NCBI GenBank assembly: GCA_033239525.1
Contig: BSYO01000005.1
Span: 1,391,001-1,455,000 of the forward strand
Direction: 5' to 3'
DNA: 64,000 nucleotides
Source of the DNA: Nepenthes gracilis
Lineage: Eukaryota > Streptophyta > Magnoliopsida > Caryophyllales > Nepenthaceae
How positions within the stretch are numbered: the stretch's first letter is position 1; every line of letters begins with the position of its first letter. The notes under the pieces were generated by a model. The model did no database searches. It saw only the letters and a program-made list of their open reading frames with translations, and had not been told where the DNA came from. The position numbers and the translations under genes are program-made. Shown one piece after another: positions 1 to 11,277 of this stretch.

Positions 1-167
1 TTAACTGCAGACTGTGTTTTCCAGCATTCCGGACAAGTCCAGTAATAAACTCACACTGCATACCATTTAAACACAGAAGCCAAAGTTTATAAATAAAATT
101 GATGCAGATGATTCATTGTCATCATAATTTGGTGAAGAGAAGAAACATATATCAATTTTCAAGTAAC

Positions 168-245
168 CTCGGTATATCCCAAAGAAAGAGCCTCACGGCG
201 CACAGCATCCTTGAAATCCTCAGTGATATCCCTGAATCTGGCCAT
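168..245 (-). CDS. SYP81: SYP81-like syntaxin, first coding exon (partial gene)
   Basis: On the minus strand an ATG at 245-243 in a good context (AAGATGGC) opens a 26-codon exon beginning MARFRDITEDFKDAVRR and ending GYTE, followed at once by a GT donor (167-166). This N-terminus resembles the plant syntaxin-18/SYP81 family, Qa-SNAREs of the ER that act in Golgi-to-ER retrograde transport and normally run to about 300 residues with a C-terminal SNARE helix and membrane anchor. Those parts would lie beyond position 1. The rest of the intron runs to the window edge and I see no second exon in 1-167. The family is inferred from 26 residues only. A retained fragment of a dead copy cannot be excluded, although the exon has no defects. 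Confidence 0.65.
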
Positions 246-609
246 CTTTGTCCAGAATGTGCAAAACTTCTGCATGAAGCACCCAAAAGTATTATAAGCA
301 CCAACGTTAGATATTAGAAATGGTGAATGAGGTATGATTTATAAAACTTAAATTCATCTATCAATCCTACATAAATTACTTATGATTTATGAGATTGTGA
401 AATGATCTCTAAGACTAACAATTTCAATGAAGCAATCTTCAACGGCTGGCAGGTTTAGCCTGGGAACAAAAATTGAATCAACAATGCTTTGAAGTACCTT
501 CACCTAGAGAGAAAGTACCGCTTGCTTAAATTATGTTTCCGTAAATAGGATAGTAATATTATTTGCTCATACGAGTGATTATATAACACAGCATAAATGC
601 GACCTAGAC
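246..609. other. Upstream region of the syntaxin gene
   Basis: This AT-rich stretch lies 5' of the minus-strand syntaxin exon and probably holds its 5' UTR and promoter. I see no clear TATA box or coding sequence in it. Confidence 0.4.
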
Positions 610-1479
610 TGCCCCAAAATCGAACAGATTTTCACCCCGCCCGCAGTTAAACCTTGGTCATCCAGGTGACCCGTAAGTCAAATGGCCCGCTAGCGGTCGA
701 ATTAAACCTCGATCCCATCACCGAACGGCCCATGTACGGTCAAACTCAAAATCATACGGGGCTTTTCAGCATGCGTGCGGCAACCTCCTCCCGAATAAAA
801 GAGCACCATCAGTCAACGACGGTCGGCGAACTAGGACCAGACGCATGAAAGCTACGACGTCCTCAAATAGGACCGAGTATTGACAGCACATGCGGGTGAC
901 GGCCCAGGCTAGCAAAAGTCCGGTAGCGATAGCCGTAAAGCTTAGCCGGCAACCACATCTTCTCAGTGTCATGACCTCCTCTTGGCAGGGGCGAGCGCGA
1001 CCAACCAGACGCGTTCGTCAAAGCTAAGAGGCCTAGAGAACAACTGCGTCTCCTCAGGGCCACAACTTCCCTTCATGGGAATGATCGGAATCCGACACAA
1101 GTCATCTCCAACAACCCTAACACTCCGCTAGAAAGCAAAGCGGCATCCCCAAAGAGGGAGTCACTAAGATCGGGATCCCAGGCTTGGCCGTGGTCACGGT
1201 ATTGACCCATTTGCTCAACTCGAGAGCCAAATGATCCCCAGTTCCAGCAATTGAGTTTTCTAGAGGCTCCTCACTCACAGTCCTGTTGGCCGAAGCACCA
1301 ACAGCAATGCACAACGAGAAGAACCCTTCCAGGGAACGTAAGGTGCATCCTATTACCACAGCTCGAACAATCAGCAATCTTAAGGCAAGTCGCCTCCCGA
1401 CCTCTCGAAGCGCTCCTTACAATGAGGAAATCTGATCTCGAGCCTGAAATCTTCACTCTGGCGCTCCTGGATCTTGCCT

Positions 1480-1840
1480 GAGACCTGAACAACTCGCGGT
1501 CGGATTCGGTTAACAAAGATTTTCAACTTCACACTACTCTTTTCGGATTCGAGCACTTCGTTGGTCAACGAATCCAATCAACAAAATTTTTGGCTCTACA
1601 CTGCTCTCCGAATTCAAGCACTTTGCCTGTCAACGGATCCGGTCAACCCGCATTCCCACTCTGCTCTCCGAATTCGAGCGCCTTGGTAAGCAAAACTGGT
1701 CAACCATATTTCCGACTTTGTTCCTCTCTTCGAATCAAGCAATGTGGTCAACCAAGCTAGTCAACCATCAATCCGATTCCATCCTCTCTCCAGAGTCAAG
1801 CGTTTTGGTCAATTAATCTGGTCAACAACCTCCGCTTTTT
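1480..1840. repeat. Degenerate ~60-bp tandem array rich in GGTCAA
   Basis: About five diverged units of roughly 60 bp begin near 1539, 1600, 1660, 1720 and 1782. Each pairs a 'ctctccgaattcgagc'-like segment with one or two copies of GTCAA (mostly GGTCAAC). GGTCAA is the reverse complement of the W-box core TTGACC bound by WRKY factors. A CTATAAAT sequence lies about 250 bp downstream, so the array could be an upstream regulatory region of a retroelement promoter. The repetition is visible; the function is inferred. Confidence 0.55.
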
Positions 1841-2239
1841 TCTCCGACCAGGCCAAGAACAGTGGAAAAGAGAATCCAGGTCAGACTTGAGAGGACAACA
1901 TGACCAGTCTCGCCCCATCATGAACATGCCAGATGCCAAAAATTCGGTCCACCAACGTGGGGAACTAGTGATGGACGCAGCAACCACGGGGCCAAGGGGC
2001 CAGGCCCCACAGCAAGCCCGCAATCCAACATAATTTTTTCAAAATAAAGAGGCCCACATTGCTCCAGCAAGAATAGTGCATCTGCAAGTCACGCTATAAA
2101 TTCAGGCACCCTTAAGCTTGGAAGGATAAGCTCTGAGAAGCTCCACAAGCTCCAAGTGGCTCGACACTCACAGGAAAGGGGCTTACCCTTCAACCAGGAG
2201 TTGCCCTCCTTCCATTAAAAAGTTGGCTCTGCCCGGGAG

Positions 2240-2610
2240 CTAGGAGCTCTCCGTCCCAAGACCACTTCGTCCCAGAGCCAGGAACTCTTTGTCCAAGGAG
2301 CCCTCCGACTTAGGGGCCCTCCGTCCCAAAAGCCATCTATCCTTGAGCCAAAAGCCCTCCGTCCTAACAAGAGCCCACCGTCCTAGGAGCACTCCATCCT
2401 AAGAGCACTCCATCCCGGAGCCAAGCGCCCTCCGTCCCAGAGCCATGAGCACTCTGTCCTACGAGACCTCCATCCCAAAGCCAAGAGCCCCCCAGCCGAA
2501 GCAAGGAGTACTCCATCTCGGAGCCACGAGGCCTCCATCCCAGAGTCAGGAGCTCGCTATCCAAGAGTCAACCCTCCGCTCAGATGACCAGAATGTTAAC
2601 CCACCAGGGA
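2240..2610. repeat. Short degenerate tandem repeat (GAGCCCTCCGTCCCA-like)
   Basis: A motif close to 'gagccctccgtccca' recurs many times at variable spacing of roughly 15-35 bp, with forms such as 'gagcactccatccta' and 'gagccaagcgccctcc'. It looks like minisatellite expansion inside non-coding retroelement DNA. The short open frames across it are by-products of the repeat. Confidence 0.6.
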
Positions 2611-3060
2611 GCTCGCTGTCCAGGAGCTCGAACAGCCGCTTGAGTTGGCGTCTTGCATTTGCAACCTCTACTTTCTAAAAGGTCTAGTTCTCCTCACCGA
2701 GTCTATAGGGTTCGAGGTCAGCGCCTCCTGGAGACATTTAGAGCGGCGTGGATCATGCCGCTTTGGGCCTTCACCTGCGCTTCATGGCTTGGCTTGCCTC
2801 CTGGCTGCCGCTAGGCCGTGCCGCTCATGACCGCTTAGGCCTCGAGATTGTTAGGCCACCAAATCTTCTGCAGGTATTTGTCCAATTTGTTGGTTTAGGA
2901 GTTGGAGGGCGGAGCCCCCAACACAACGTCTTCGGTCGGACATGTGAGGTCCGGAAGTTGGAGAGGGAGCCCCTAGCGTGGTGTCTTCGGACTGGTGTAG
3001 AGAGAACCTTTCAAGATAAAGATTCCCAAGAATCCAATATCCGCCAAAGCAACTGAGAAA

Positions 3061-4000
3061 CCTAAGCATAATGAATGTTCAAACAAATTCAATGAATCTA
3101 AACCCATCAAGTCACAAACTGTGAAAGCAAATAAAAAGAGGAAAAAGAAAGTGAATACATAAAGATTTGAAAAGACAAACTAAAAGTCTTGAAGACCAAA
3201 AAAAAGACTTAAGGTTTTGTCACTTCACACCATTTAGATGAAGCAAATTTTAAATCAAACTGCAGGAGATGCTAGTTGCGGTTGGATGGAATTGGGACCA
3301 GATTTCTACGTTTCAGAATTTGATGTTATTTAGCTGCCATGTATTAGTTAAGTTGTTTACTTGGAAGTCCATTCTATAGTCACCAAATTCCCTAACCCCT
3401 ACCGACCACATACCATGTACCCACATAACATGCATCACATACCTATGTATCACGTTTCAATGTACCACATACCTATGTGCCACAAATTGATAAATTCTCA
3501 ATTGTAACCCCTAGTAAAATGCATGATATTTCCTCAGTCTTAGACCACATTTACCTTACTATGAGTCCGGTTACTATAATCCACTCTTCAAGTCAGTTTT
3601 TGAACTCAATACTTTCCCAATGAGTCAATGAAGAATCTCAACCATTAAAACCCTTTCTCTGGCCATGTGGACCTCATGGATACTGTTTGGGGATTTCTCC
3701 TCAATCCGGGACAGTTGTCTAAAGATACTATATGTTCTTATTTTTTTAATTTTTCCAAAAAGAATGTCCAACGGCAAGAGACTCCCCAATCTTAGAGCCT
3801 TGCAAGAATCGAATGTGTGAAATCTTAGCTTTGTTCCACTTTATTTTCAAATTTGGAAGTACCTGATTCCTCAAAGTTCAACCACCAAAATTCTAGCTCA
3901 TAAAAAGGAGACCTTAAACAGTCGTACATACAATATAATGATAAAACATTAGAACTTATGCCCTGAACACTGTTATCACTCCGCTTAGAGCTTCTACACC
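3061..4000. other. Intergenic, no gene seen
   Basis: AT-rich sequence without a credible open frame or recognised repeat. Short repeats of 'taccatgtac/cacataccta' type occur near 3408-3480. Confidence 0.5.
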
Positions 4001-4286
4001 ACATTGGCCTATCATGATGAAACCATTACACTCATCAAAGTTAGGGCACTGGTTCGACATCACCCTACAGCTCACCATCAACAAAACAAAAACCCGTTTC
4101 TCAATTCCACCCACCAAACAAAACCCAATTTACAAATTTCGAGAAAACAACAATCAACCGATTGCATACAAAACAGATGCTCTATTTTACCTCTTGTAGC
4201 AAAGTATTGATCCTCGGACATATAACAAATCTTAATTTGCAAATATAAGATTTAAGTTAAAAGGGTAAGGAAAGAAGATTTACTAG

Positions 4287-4396
4287 GGTTTTACTTGCAA
4301 TAGAAAGAAGATTAGCATCAATGAGAAGTAAGGAAAGATTTACTAGCAGAAATTAAGAATTTTACTTGCAAGAGAGAGAGGGGTTTTACTTGCCTG
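4287..4396 (-). repeat. Triplet of spaced GCAAGTAAAA motifs
   Basis: On the plus strand TTTTACTTGC appears at about 4289, 4361 and 4384. On the minus strand these read GCAAGTAAAA, and the last is part of AATCAGGCAAGTAAAA right after the GCC-rich leader. Matching triplets occur at 26471-26560 and 33623-33680. The motif resembles a GC-type 5' splice donor, so it may mark the end of a leader exon. Confidence 0.5.
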
Positions 4397-4657
4397 ATTT
4401 GGACAGAAGTGTATCGCGGCCAGGGTTTGCGGCGACGGCCTCGAACAGTCACGGCGGCACTTCCTCTGGCACTGATCTACGACGGCAATTTCGACTGCAG
4501 CGGCGGCTTCGGCAACGACTCTGTGGCAATTGACTAGGGTATAACGGCGGCCAAGGCTTCGGCACTGATTAACGACGGAGACACTCCCTCCGGCTCAAGC
4601 TTGCAACGGCGACTTCGACCCACTGCTTCCCACAACCCTCGGCACTTCTCGCACTCC

Positions 4658-4673
4658 TCAATTTATAAGCCCA
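4658..4673 (-). promoter_or_regulatory. TATA box of the Gypsy LTR
   Basis: The minus strand reads CTTATAAATTGAG, followed by a GC-rich leader and preceded by GA-rich DNA. This is the expected position for the U3/R boundary of the LTR. Confidence 0.45.
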
Positions 4674-4900
4674 CGATCATGACCGCCCGATTAATTGAAC
4701 GAAAACAGAATCGCCAGAAACGGTCGATTGAGTGAATGAGGAAAGGGAAATGGACGACGGCTGACTGTCGGCGTCGCTTCGAGGAAGAGAGACAGAAGGG
4801 AAAGAGGACGGAGAGCACAAGCGAAACTGAGAGGGAGAGACTGAGAACGGAAGAAACAGTGAAGAGAGAAAAACGGCAGAAAGGGAGAACGAAGACTGTA

Positions 4901-5055
4901 GGGACATGTTTGGTTGCTCGAATAACGTGAGAATAAGTTGAGAGTAAAATTTTTATTTTTAAAAAATAGATATTTTTTTGTTTAATAATAAATTTACTAA
5001 AAATTTGTTTAATAATAAAATATATTTGTAGGAATAGCTATTTACATGTGAAAAA

Positions 5056-5102
<47 letters not shown>

Positions 5103-5176
5103 TTTATAATTATTATTATTATTATTATTTTATTTTGTAACTATTATTATTATTATGTTTTATAATAATAATAATA

Positions 5177-5210
<34 letters not shown>

Positions 5211-5638
5211 TTTATTATTATTATTTATAATTATTATTATTTATAATTATAATAATAACTATTATTATTATTTTATATTATTATTATTATATTTAATTAT
5301 TATTATTATATTTTATTATTATTATTATGTTTTATGATAGTAATAATAATAATTATTATTATTATATTTTTATTATTATTATATTTTATAATATTTATTA
5401 TTATTATATTTTATAATAATAATATTATTATTATTATTATCATTATTATTATTATCATTTATTCATTTTATTCCTCATACTATTGTACAAATCAAACAAA
5501 AGAATATTAATTTTCACATTATTTTATTCTAACAACCAAATATGGGAATAATAATTTTAAATATATCCTCATCCTATTCTATTCCCTGGAATAACTATTA
5601 TATTCCCACATTATTACATTCCAACAACGAAACGTACC
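4901..5638. mobile_element. MITE, PIF/Harbinger (Tourist)-like
   Basis: The ends are imperfect terminal inverted repeats: GGGACATGTTTGGTTGCTCG on the left and, reverse-complemented, GGTACGTTTCGTTGTTGGAA on the right. A 3-bp repeat GTA flanks both ends (4898-4900 and 5639-5641). There is no coding sequence. The 738-bp length is inflated by a TTA microsatellite in the middle. The 'GGG..TGTTTGGTTG' terminus and 3-bp target duplication suit Tourist-like elements, but GTA is not the usual TWA target, so the superfamily is tentative. Confidence 0.6.
5056..5460. repeat. Imperfect (TTA)n microsatellite
   Basis: About 400 bp is almost entirely TTA/ATT/ATA triplets with interruptions. It lies inside the MITE, and the Asn/Tyr-rich open frame across it is an artefact of the repeat. 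Confidence 0.9.
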
Positions 5639-6524
5639 GTAGAAGATGAAGCCGCACACTTTTATTATCATTAATTATTATTGTTATTATTACATTTAAT
5701 TATTTATTCATTTTATTATTATTTTATTATTATTGCACTTGGAATTAAATTTTAGAGGATCTGATCATTATTTTTTTAATCTAGAACCTACAAAATACTA
5801 CATAAAATGAGAAAATCAAATGACCAAAAGGAAATTTTTTTCAACAGGCTCTCTAATAGTTAAGTCAATAAAATCATTCTCTAATAAAAATGGAAAGATA
5901 AATAATGTTTAATTTGGTCACAAATTTTATTTAGTGGAGTATTGGATATCATTTCCTCCTTCTCCTTTGAGGGAAAGCCTTGCTTTATTTAGATTATTCA
6001 TCCAACTCTTGGTAAGAATGGTTTTGTTTTTTTGGTCCATACGCTACTTTTTCTATTTTTAGCAAAAAAAAAAAAGAGGTCCCCCTCTTTCCTGAAGGAT
6101 GGCCGTCTTCTTTTATTCGTTCAGGACTATTTTCTAACTTCATTACAATATTAGATAATGATGGTTGATTGGCTTAATTTTAAGTCGTTATTGTCAATTT
6201 TATCCAAAATGAAAGATAGGAAGTTATCTAATCTATTTCTTACTAGCCTCTTGAGCTGTAACTTCTGAGCCTCACTGATTCGTATTGGGTTTCAATTAGT
6301 AGACCTTTGTCATGAATTGTCCAAGCAATAGTGACGATCAATTATTATTGTTACTATTATTATATTAATTAATTTTTAACCTCTTTATTAATTAATATTT
6401 ATTTATATAATTATTTATTATTAATGACTAATTATTTAATATCCATTATTATTATTATCAAAATATAATATTATTTATTATTAAATTAATTCGATAACCC
6501 GAATCAAAACATCAGAATATTACA

Positions 6525-7309
6525 AGATATTTTCAAAAATATACAATCACTCATTTTAAATCTCAAATCGGATCTCCTTTTATCGATATAACTCTTCTGA
6601 CTAATTTAAACAACAATGAGTTAATTTCAAATAATCTTAATCTTATTAAAAGTATTCTAAATAATATCAGAGTCCAAAAATCTACAACCACGTTTACTTT
6701 TTTCTTCTTCTTCCACTTCTACCTTCTCTATTTGGTCTCAAGCTCCTCTAAATTTTAAATTTATTAGGTGAGGAGGAGAAACCCCCCCTTCCATTGTTTA
6801 AATACAAACTCCACCTCCCCCTTGCCGCCCTTCCAAAAAAAAATTCTTAAATTAAAATTTTAATATATTTGGATTCAACTAAAATCCTAAGATACAACCA
6901 GCTTTTTAACTTTTGAATCTAAATTTCAAACTTCAGAATTTTTCAAACCATCTCTCAATGATCGTGCAACTCAGTCCCTATGCAACAATGCAAACTTACA
7001 ATTTTTGAACTTTTAATTTTCAAAAATTTTCAATTCAAATAGCCATATGCCCGACTCATTTTTATCCACTATGATACTTTACCTCATAAATTATCCCAAT
7101 AAGGCAGCCCAGAATGACAATTTAAGACCACATAAGAAATTTATTTATTTAGTCTAAATTAAAATAATCCACAATTGTTAATTTAATCTACAAAAATAAG
7201 TTAACTAAATTAGTCCCTTAATTTAAACATGCTTAGAATATGTCAATTATAGGAAATAAAACATTTGAAGATGCCACGATATACTTTCATATGAAAAAAT
7301 TCCATCTTC
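6525..7309. other. Between LTR remnant and Gypsy pol; no gene
   Basis: AT-rich sequence with a C-run and purine/pyrimidine-rich patch near 6770-6840. On the minus strand it lies between the end of pol and the 3' LTR, where untranslated DNA and a polypurine tract are expected. A GGAAGGGGGGG-like run near 6790 could be the tract, but I cannot confirm it. Confidence 0.35.
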
Positions 7310-9475
7310 AAAATTTTTATCTCAATCATTAAATTAGTGTTAATATTGTCCTTGATATCGTCATCTACTTTCCAGGTTGCATCTCCATTGACTTGACAAT
7401 TCTAATAAACTTCACTAATGTTAAGATCTTGGTGTGAAGAACTCAATTTCTTTGGTCTAAAATCTAAAGAGGCACATATCTTCACAACATCCAAAATTCC
7501 TTTGAATCCACAATAGTTCATGCTCAATAATATATGATGTATCACACACATACCTTCACAATATAGAGACGTGGAGATCATTTTGCACCTTTGATAATGA
7601 AGGTTATAAAGTCAATATGTAGGCTATATTGTTGATCTGCTTCGACATCTTAAAAGATTTAATAAAATAAGGACATAGGTTGCTTCTCTTTCCAAATCTC
7701 ATGACTCTCATCATAGGTAATACCTTGAGAAACATCAAGTCACCCATGTCGTAGCCCAAATTTTGCCTCATCTTGTTTGCATAGCTCTTCTATCTATTCT
7801 AGATCACTCGTAATTAATCCTAAATTAGTTGAATGTTCTTAAAAGTCTCTTGCACAAGCTCAGTTTCCATGATTCTTTTGTTACCAACTTCTCCTTAGTT
7901 GACTGGTGATTTATTTTTTCTCCTATATAGTACTTTATAATTTATCATTTGAAAACTGCCTTGAAAATTAGTGTACGTAAACTCAGCCAATGATAAATGA
8001 GTCTAATCTCCCATTTTCATCACCAAAGCAGATCATTAAGAGTTTGAATTGTCTGCTCTGTCTATCCATTTGTTAGAAAATGAATGCTGTGATAAACTTT
8101 AATCTCGTCTCTAGCTCTCAATACAATCTCACCCGGAACTTCAAAACAAGTCTCGAGTTATGATCTGAAATAATAGTGACTGTAAGTCTTTACAACCTCA
8201 TGATATTATGGATGTAAAGTCTTGCCAATCAATCTAGAGTTTGTCACCTTCATTGCCACGGAGTGAACCAACTTCGTTAATAAGCCCACAATAACCCATA
8301 TTGAATCATTATCTCGAGCTATTCTCGACAATTCGGCAATGAAATCCATCAATATGCACTCCTACATTGAACTTGGATTTAGCATGTGTTGTACATTTCT
8401 TTGTTGGTCTCAAATGCTCTGCTTTAATTTTTTGACATATAAAATATCGAGATACAAACTTGGCAAGGTTCTACATCATGCCGATCCACCAAAACACCCT
8501 CAATAGATTATGATACATCTCCATGCTTTTCGGGTGAATAGTATATTTGGAGCAATATGCTTTATTCATAATTTCCTTTCTTAATTTAACAATGTTAGAA
8601 ATATAATATCCTATCTTTAATGTGATAATACCATCAATCTGGATGCCATACTCTACTTTGGTCTCATAATGAAACTCATCAATGATCTCCTTAACATGAG
8701 GTTCTCCCCTCAAGCTACCCAAAGCCTCTCTAATAATACCGGTTTCACTCTAAAATAAGGGAAAATCATTTGAGAACTCCTCGTGTGCAATTGGGTTTGA
8801 GTATTCCCAACATTGTCTAGCGTCCCTCACTCTCTCATTAGCATATGGGCAACTAGTTCAATTGACTTTCAACTTAAAACATCAACTACAATGCTAATCT
8901 TTCTAAGATAATATTGAATCTAACAATCGTAATTCTTTAGTTAATTTATCCAATATTTCTACAAAAATAAATATTTTATACTCTTATGATATTAATATAT
9001 GATAAATATATTATCATACAAATAGCGCTCTGTGTCTTCTGCACAAATATGATGGCTGTAAGTTCTAAATCATAGATCGGATATCTTGACTTATACGTAT
9101 TTATTTGATAGAACTCATTTGCAACTACCTTTATATGTTGTATCAAGATATAACTTAACCCCTTAATAGAGGAATTAATATACAAAATAACCCCCAATTG
9201 TACCATACGGAATGGTTAGGATAAGTATTGAAATCAATCTCTTCATACACCCCTCAAAGCTCTATTTACATTGCTCCATCTACTCGAATGTGGCATCTTT
9301 TTGAGTTAACTTGATCAGTGAAACATTGATACGAGAAAATTCTTACATGAACCTCCAATAGTTTTAAACCAACTCGAGAAAATTTCTCGCATTGGTAGGA
9401 TTGGTAGATTTGGCTAATACCACTACAGCTTTAGCATTATTTTAAAAAGATCTAAAAAAATATATTTCTATAAAC
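7310..9475 (-). pseudogene. Ty3/Gypsy pol remnant (RT end, RNase H, integrase)
   Basis: Reading the minus strand from 9475 down: the RT C-terminal part (a decayed F.RIN.SLIKLTQK-like stretch at 9360-9290), RNase H (9206-8976, ending near a YPIYDLELTAIIF motif), the integrase HHCC zinc region (8722-8471, with YTIHPKSMEMYHNLLRVFWW), the integrase core (about 8400-7900, with a recognisable but broken 'QTIQTLNDLL' stretch) and the C-terminal GDLMFLKV and ATWKVDDDI motifs (7750-7330). Many stops and frameshifts make it non-functional. The GDLMFLKV segment and the ATWK.DDDI end suit the Tekay/Del type of Gypsy, but the clade is a guess. No upstream gag or protease remains; similarity ends near 9475, just before a Copia insertion. 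Confidence 0.8.
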
Positions 9476-9627
9476 TTCCCTCGTTCATTGCTCAATCAAA
9501 ATCAGATCAAACTTTCACATTAACATTCACAACTAAAAACAACTGAGTGGACATGCAGAAAAATTACATTAATTGTTACAATAGAAAATTAATTTTGTTA
9601 ATACATATTGATTTTTACTTCAATAAG

Positions 9628-10385
9628 TATTGGGAATCACTCCCGTGAAGAAATTTTTCTTATTGAAGAACTCAATCAGAATTGAAAGAAGTTCGATCAA
9701 CATCGTTGACCAGATGGACGGTCAACAACCGGTTAATATGGTTGATCGGCTGAAGGTCCAAGTTAACCGGTTTAGTTAAGGGTTCTCAGAACAATAATGA
9801 AAACGGTCAATAGGACGTTGACTGGTCTGAATGGAAAGATGGTCAACAAGGTTGACCGACTTGTTATGACATCACAGAATACCTGCTATATCAGAAAATG
9901 AGTAGGTTGACCTGTCTGCTTAGATAACCTTGGAACTACAAAACAGTCATGCCATCTCTCTGGCATACGTCACTGCTTTTTGTAGACATGCGTCACTCTT
10001 CTTTGCACTTATACATGCTTTTGGGAACTGTGCACCAACCATGGAGCAAGGCATGGTGATCCAGCTGCTGCTAGTTTTATGTATATTCTTATGTGTATGT
10101 GTATATGTAAGGAGAGCAGAGAAGTGAGTACGAGAGTGAGTGAAAGCAAGAGAAGAAAACAGATGAGAGGAAGAAGGTCCAACTGTGTGTGTGTATTTTC
10201 GCCTCATATTTTTATAATCACTCATCTCATACATAGTGCAATTTGTGAATTTAATGTCCCGTGATTTTTTTCTTGAATCATAAGGGTTTTCTATGTAAAT
10301 ATCGATTGTCGTTATTCTTACTTCTATTCCTTCTCTTCAATTCCATTGTGCCTATGTCGGTCGGCCACCCCATTTTCGGCCAAGA
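9628..10385 (+). repeat. Copia 5' LTR
   Basis: It begins TATTGGGAATCACTCCCGTG and pairs along its length with 14286-15033. The 5' TG of a canonical LTR appears as TA in both copies. The 3' end, CCAAGA, has drifted from the TAACA kept in the 3' LTR. It has a T/TA-rich promoter area near 10080-10110 and a cluster of TTGAC motifs upstream. Confidence 0.88.
9703..9915 (+). promoter_or_regulatory. W-box cluster in 5' LTR U3
   Basis: At least seven TTGAC cores lie within about 210 bp in both orientations (for example GTTGACCAG, CGGTCAAC, CGTTGACTGG, AAGGTTGACCGA and AGGTTGACCTG). TTGACC/T is the core of the W-box bound by WRKY factors. The density is visible; inducibility is inferred. Confidence 0.6.
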
Positions 10386-10386
10386 A

Positions 10387-10398
10387 GTGGTATCAGAG
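10387..10398 (+). other. Primer-binding site (tRNA-iMet type)
   Basis: TGGTATCAGAG immediately follows the 5' LTR. It is complementary to the 3' end of initiator tRNA-Met, as in most plant Copia elements. Confidence 0.85.
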
Positions 10399-10422
10399 AG
10401 CAAGGTAGGGAATTTTATTTTA

Positions 10423-11166
10423 ATGGCGTCAACATCATCAAAGAATCTGTCATTCAGCGTTGAGCAGTTCAACGGGTAGGGTAATTTCATTCTTTGGTAA
10501 GAAAAGGTAAAAAACGTTCCCACCAGAGAAGGGACGATAAAGGCACTGAAGAAGAATGATGAGAAGCCTGTAAACTTAACCGATTATGAATGACAAGACA
10601 AAAGAGATCTTGCAAATTGCACCATTAAACTGTGTTTGGCGGACAACACTCTTCAAGAAGTGCTTGGCTTGACTGACCCGGCGGAGGTGTGAGAGAAGTT
10701 AGAGAGCCGGTATAAATCCAAATCTTTGACAACCAGACTACACATTAAGAAGCAATTTTATGGCTTACGGTTGTTGGAAGGAGGAAGTTTCGAGAAGCAC
10801 TTGGACGAGTTCAACCGGATATTGACGCAGATGTCCGCCATTAACAAAGAAATCAATGAGGAGGACAAGGCGTTGGTCCTACTGGCTTCTCTGCCGACCT
10901 CCTATGATCATATTGTCACAACTTTATTGTTTGGAAATGATATACTAAGGTTAGATGAGGTTATTACTTCCCTACTCATGAATGAGTCAAGGAGGTCACA
11001 AGGGACATCAACGTCTGAGGTACTTATGACTAAATTGAGGGGAAGAAACAGAGGCCGTGGTCAAAAGTAAGGAGAGAAAACCCGCAACAAGTCAAGGTCA
11101 AGGTATCAAAACTTTGAGTGCCACTACTATGACAAGAAGGGCCATATTAACAAGTATTGCTTCAAA
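10423..11166 (+). pseudogene. Copia gag remnant
   Basis: The start at 10423 gives MASTSSKNLSFSVEQFNG, typical of plant Copia gag, but a stop follows directly and others recur at about 10498, 10590 and 10690. The longest intact stretch (10726-11070) carries the capsid-like LDEFNRILTQM and LVLLASLPTSYDHI motifs. The zinc knuckle near 11118-11160 reads CHYYDKKGHINKYC, in which the second cysteine of CX2C has become tyrosine. A stop follows. Confidence 0.85.
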
Positions 11167-11277
11167 TAGAAGTAAAAAAATATAAAAAAAGAAAAAGGTG
11201 ATAGAGGACGGGCAGAGGAAAAGTCCTCCGTCTCAGTAGTCACAGCATGCGGTCTCCTGCTGACAAGTGAAGGAGAT

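Larger units (their letters stand above)
610..3060. repeat. GC-richer non-coding block, probable retroelement remains
   Basis: The base composition is clearly richer in G and C than either flank. The open frames here are short, overlap on both strands and match no family I recognise. The block contains two tandem arrays (1480-1840 and 2240-2610) and, between them, a TATA-like CTATAAAT near 2093 followed by a leader-like stretch, as in an LTR. No primer-binding site, integrase or reverse transcriptase is visible. I read it as LTR or untranslated DNA of an unidentified retroelement, but that is inference. Confidence 0.35.
4001..6524 (-). mobile_element. Ty3/Gypsy 3' LTR remnant (minus orientation)
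   Basis: This lies on the 3' side of the minus-strand Gypsy pol remnant. Read on the minus strand it starts TGTAATATTCTG at 6524 and then runs through TTA-rich DNA, a GA-rich stretch (about 4880-4740), a TATA box (4658-4673), a GCC-rich leader (about 4640-4400) and three spaced GCAAGTAAAA motifs. The same order occurs in the solo LTR at 31055-34543, which starts TGTAATATC. The outer end is not resolved and 4001 is a working boundary. A MITE is nested at 4901-5638, and 5700-6340 may hold another unrecognised insertion. Confidence 0.5.

Noticed and set aside
1480..1840. Possible CRISPR-like regular repeat array.
   Set aside because: The units are diverged and contiguous without unique spacers, and the context is a plant nuclear genome.
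5155..5337. Asn/Tyr-rich open frame.
   Set aside because: A translation of the TTA microsatellite.
9947..10234. Open frames on both strands in the Copia LTRs (also 14578-14914).
   Set aside because: They fall in the LTR promoter/leader region, differ between the two LTRs and match no protein family.
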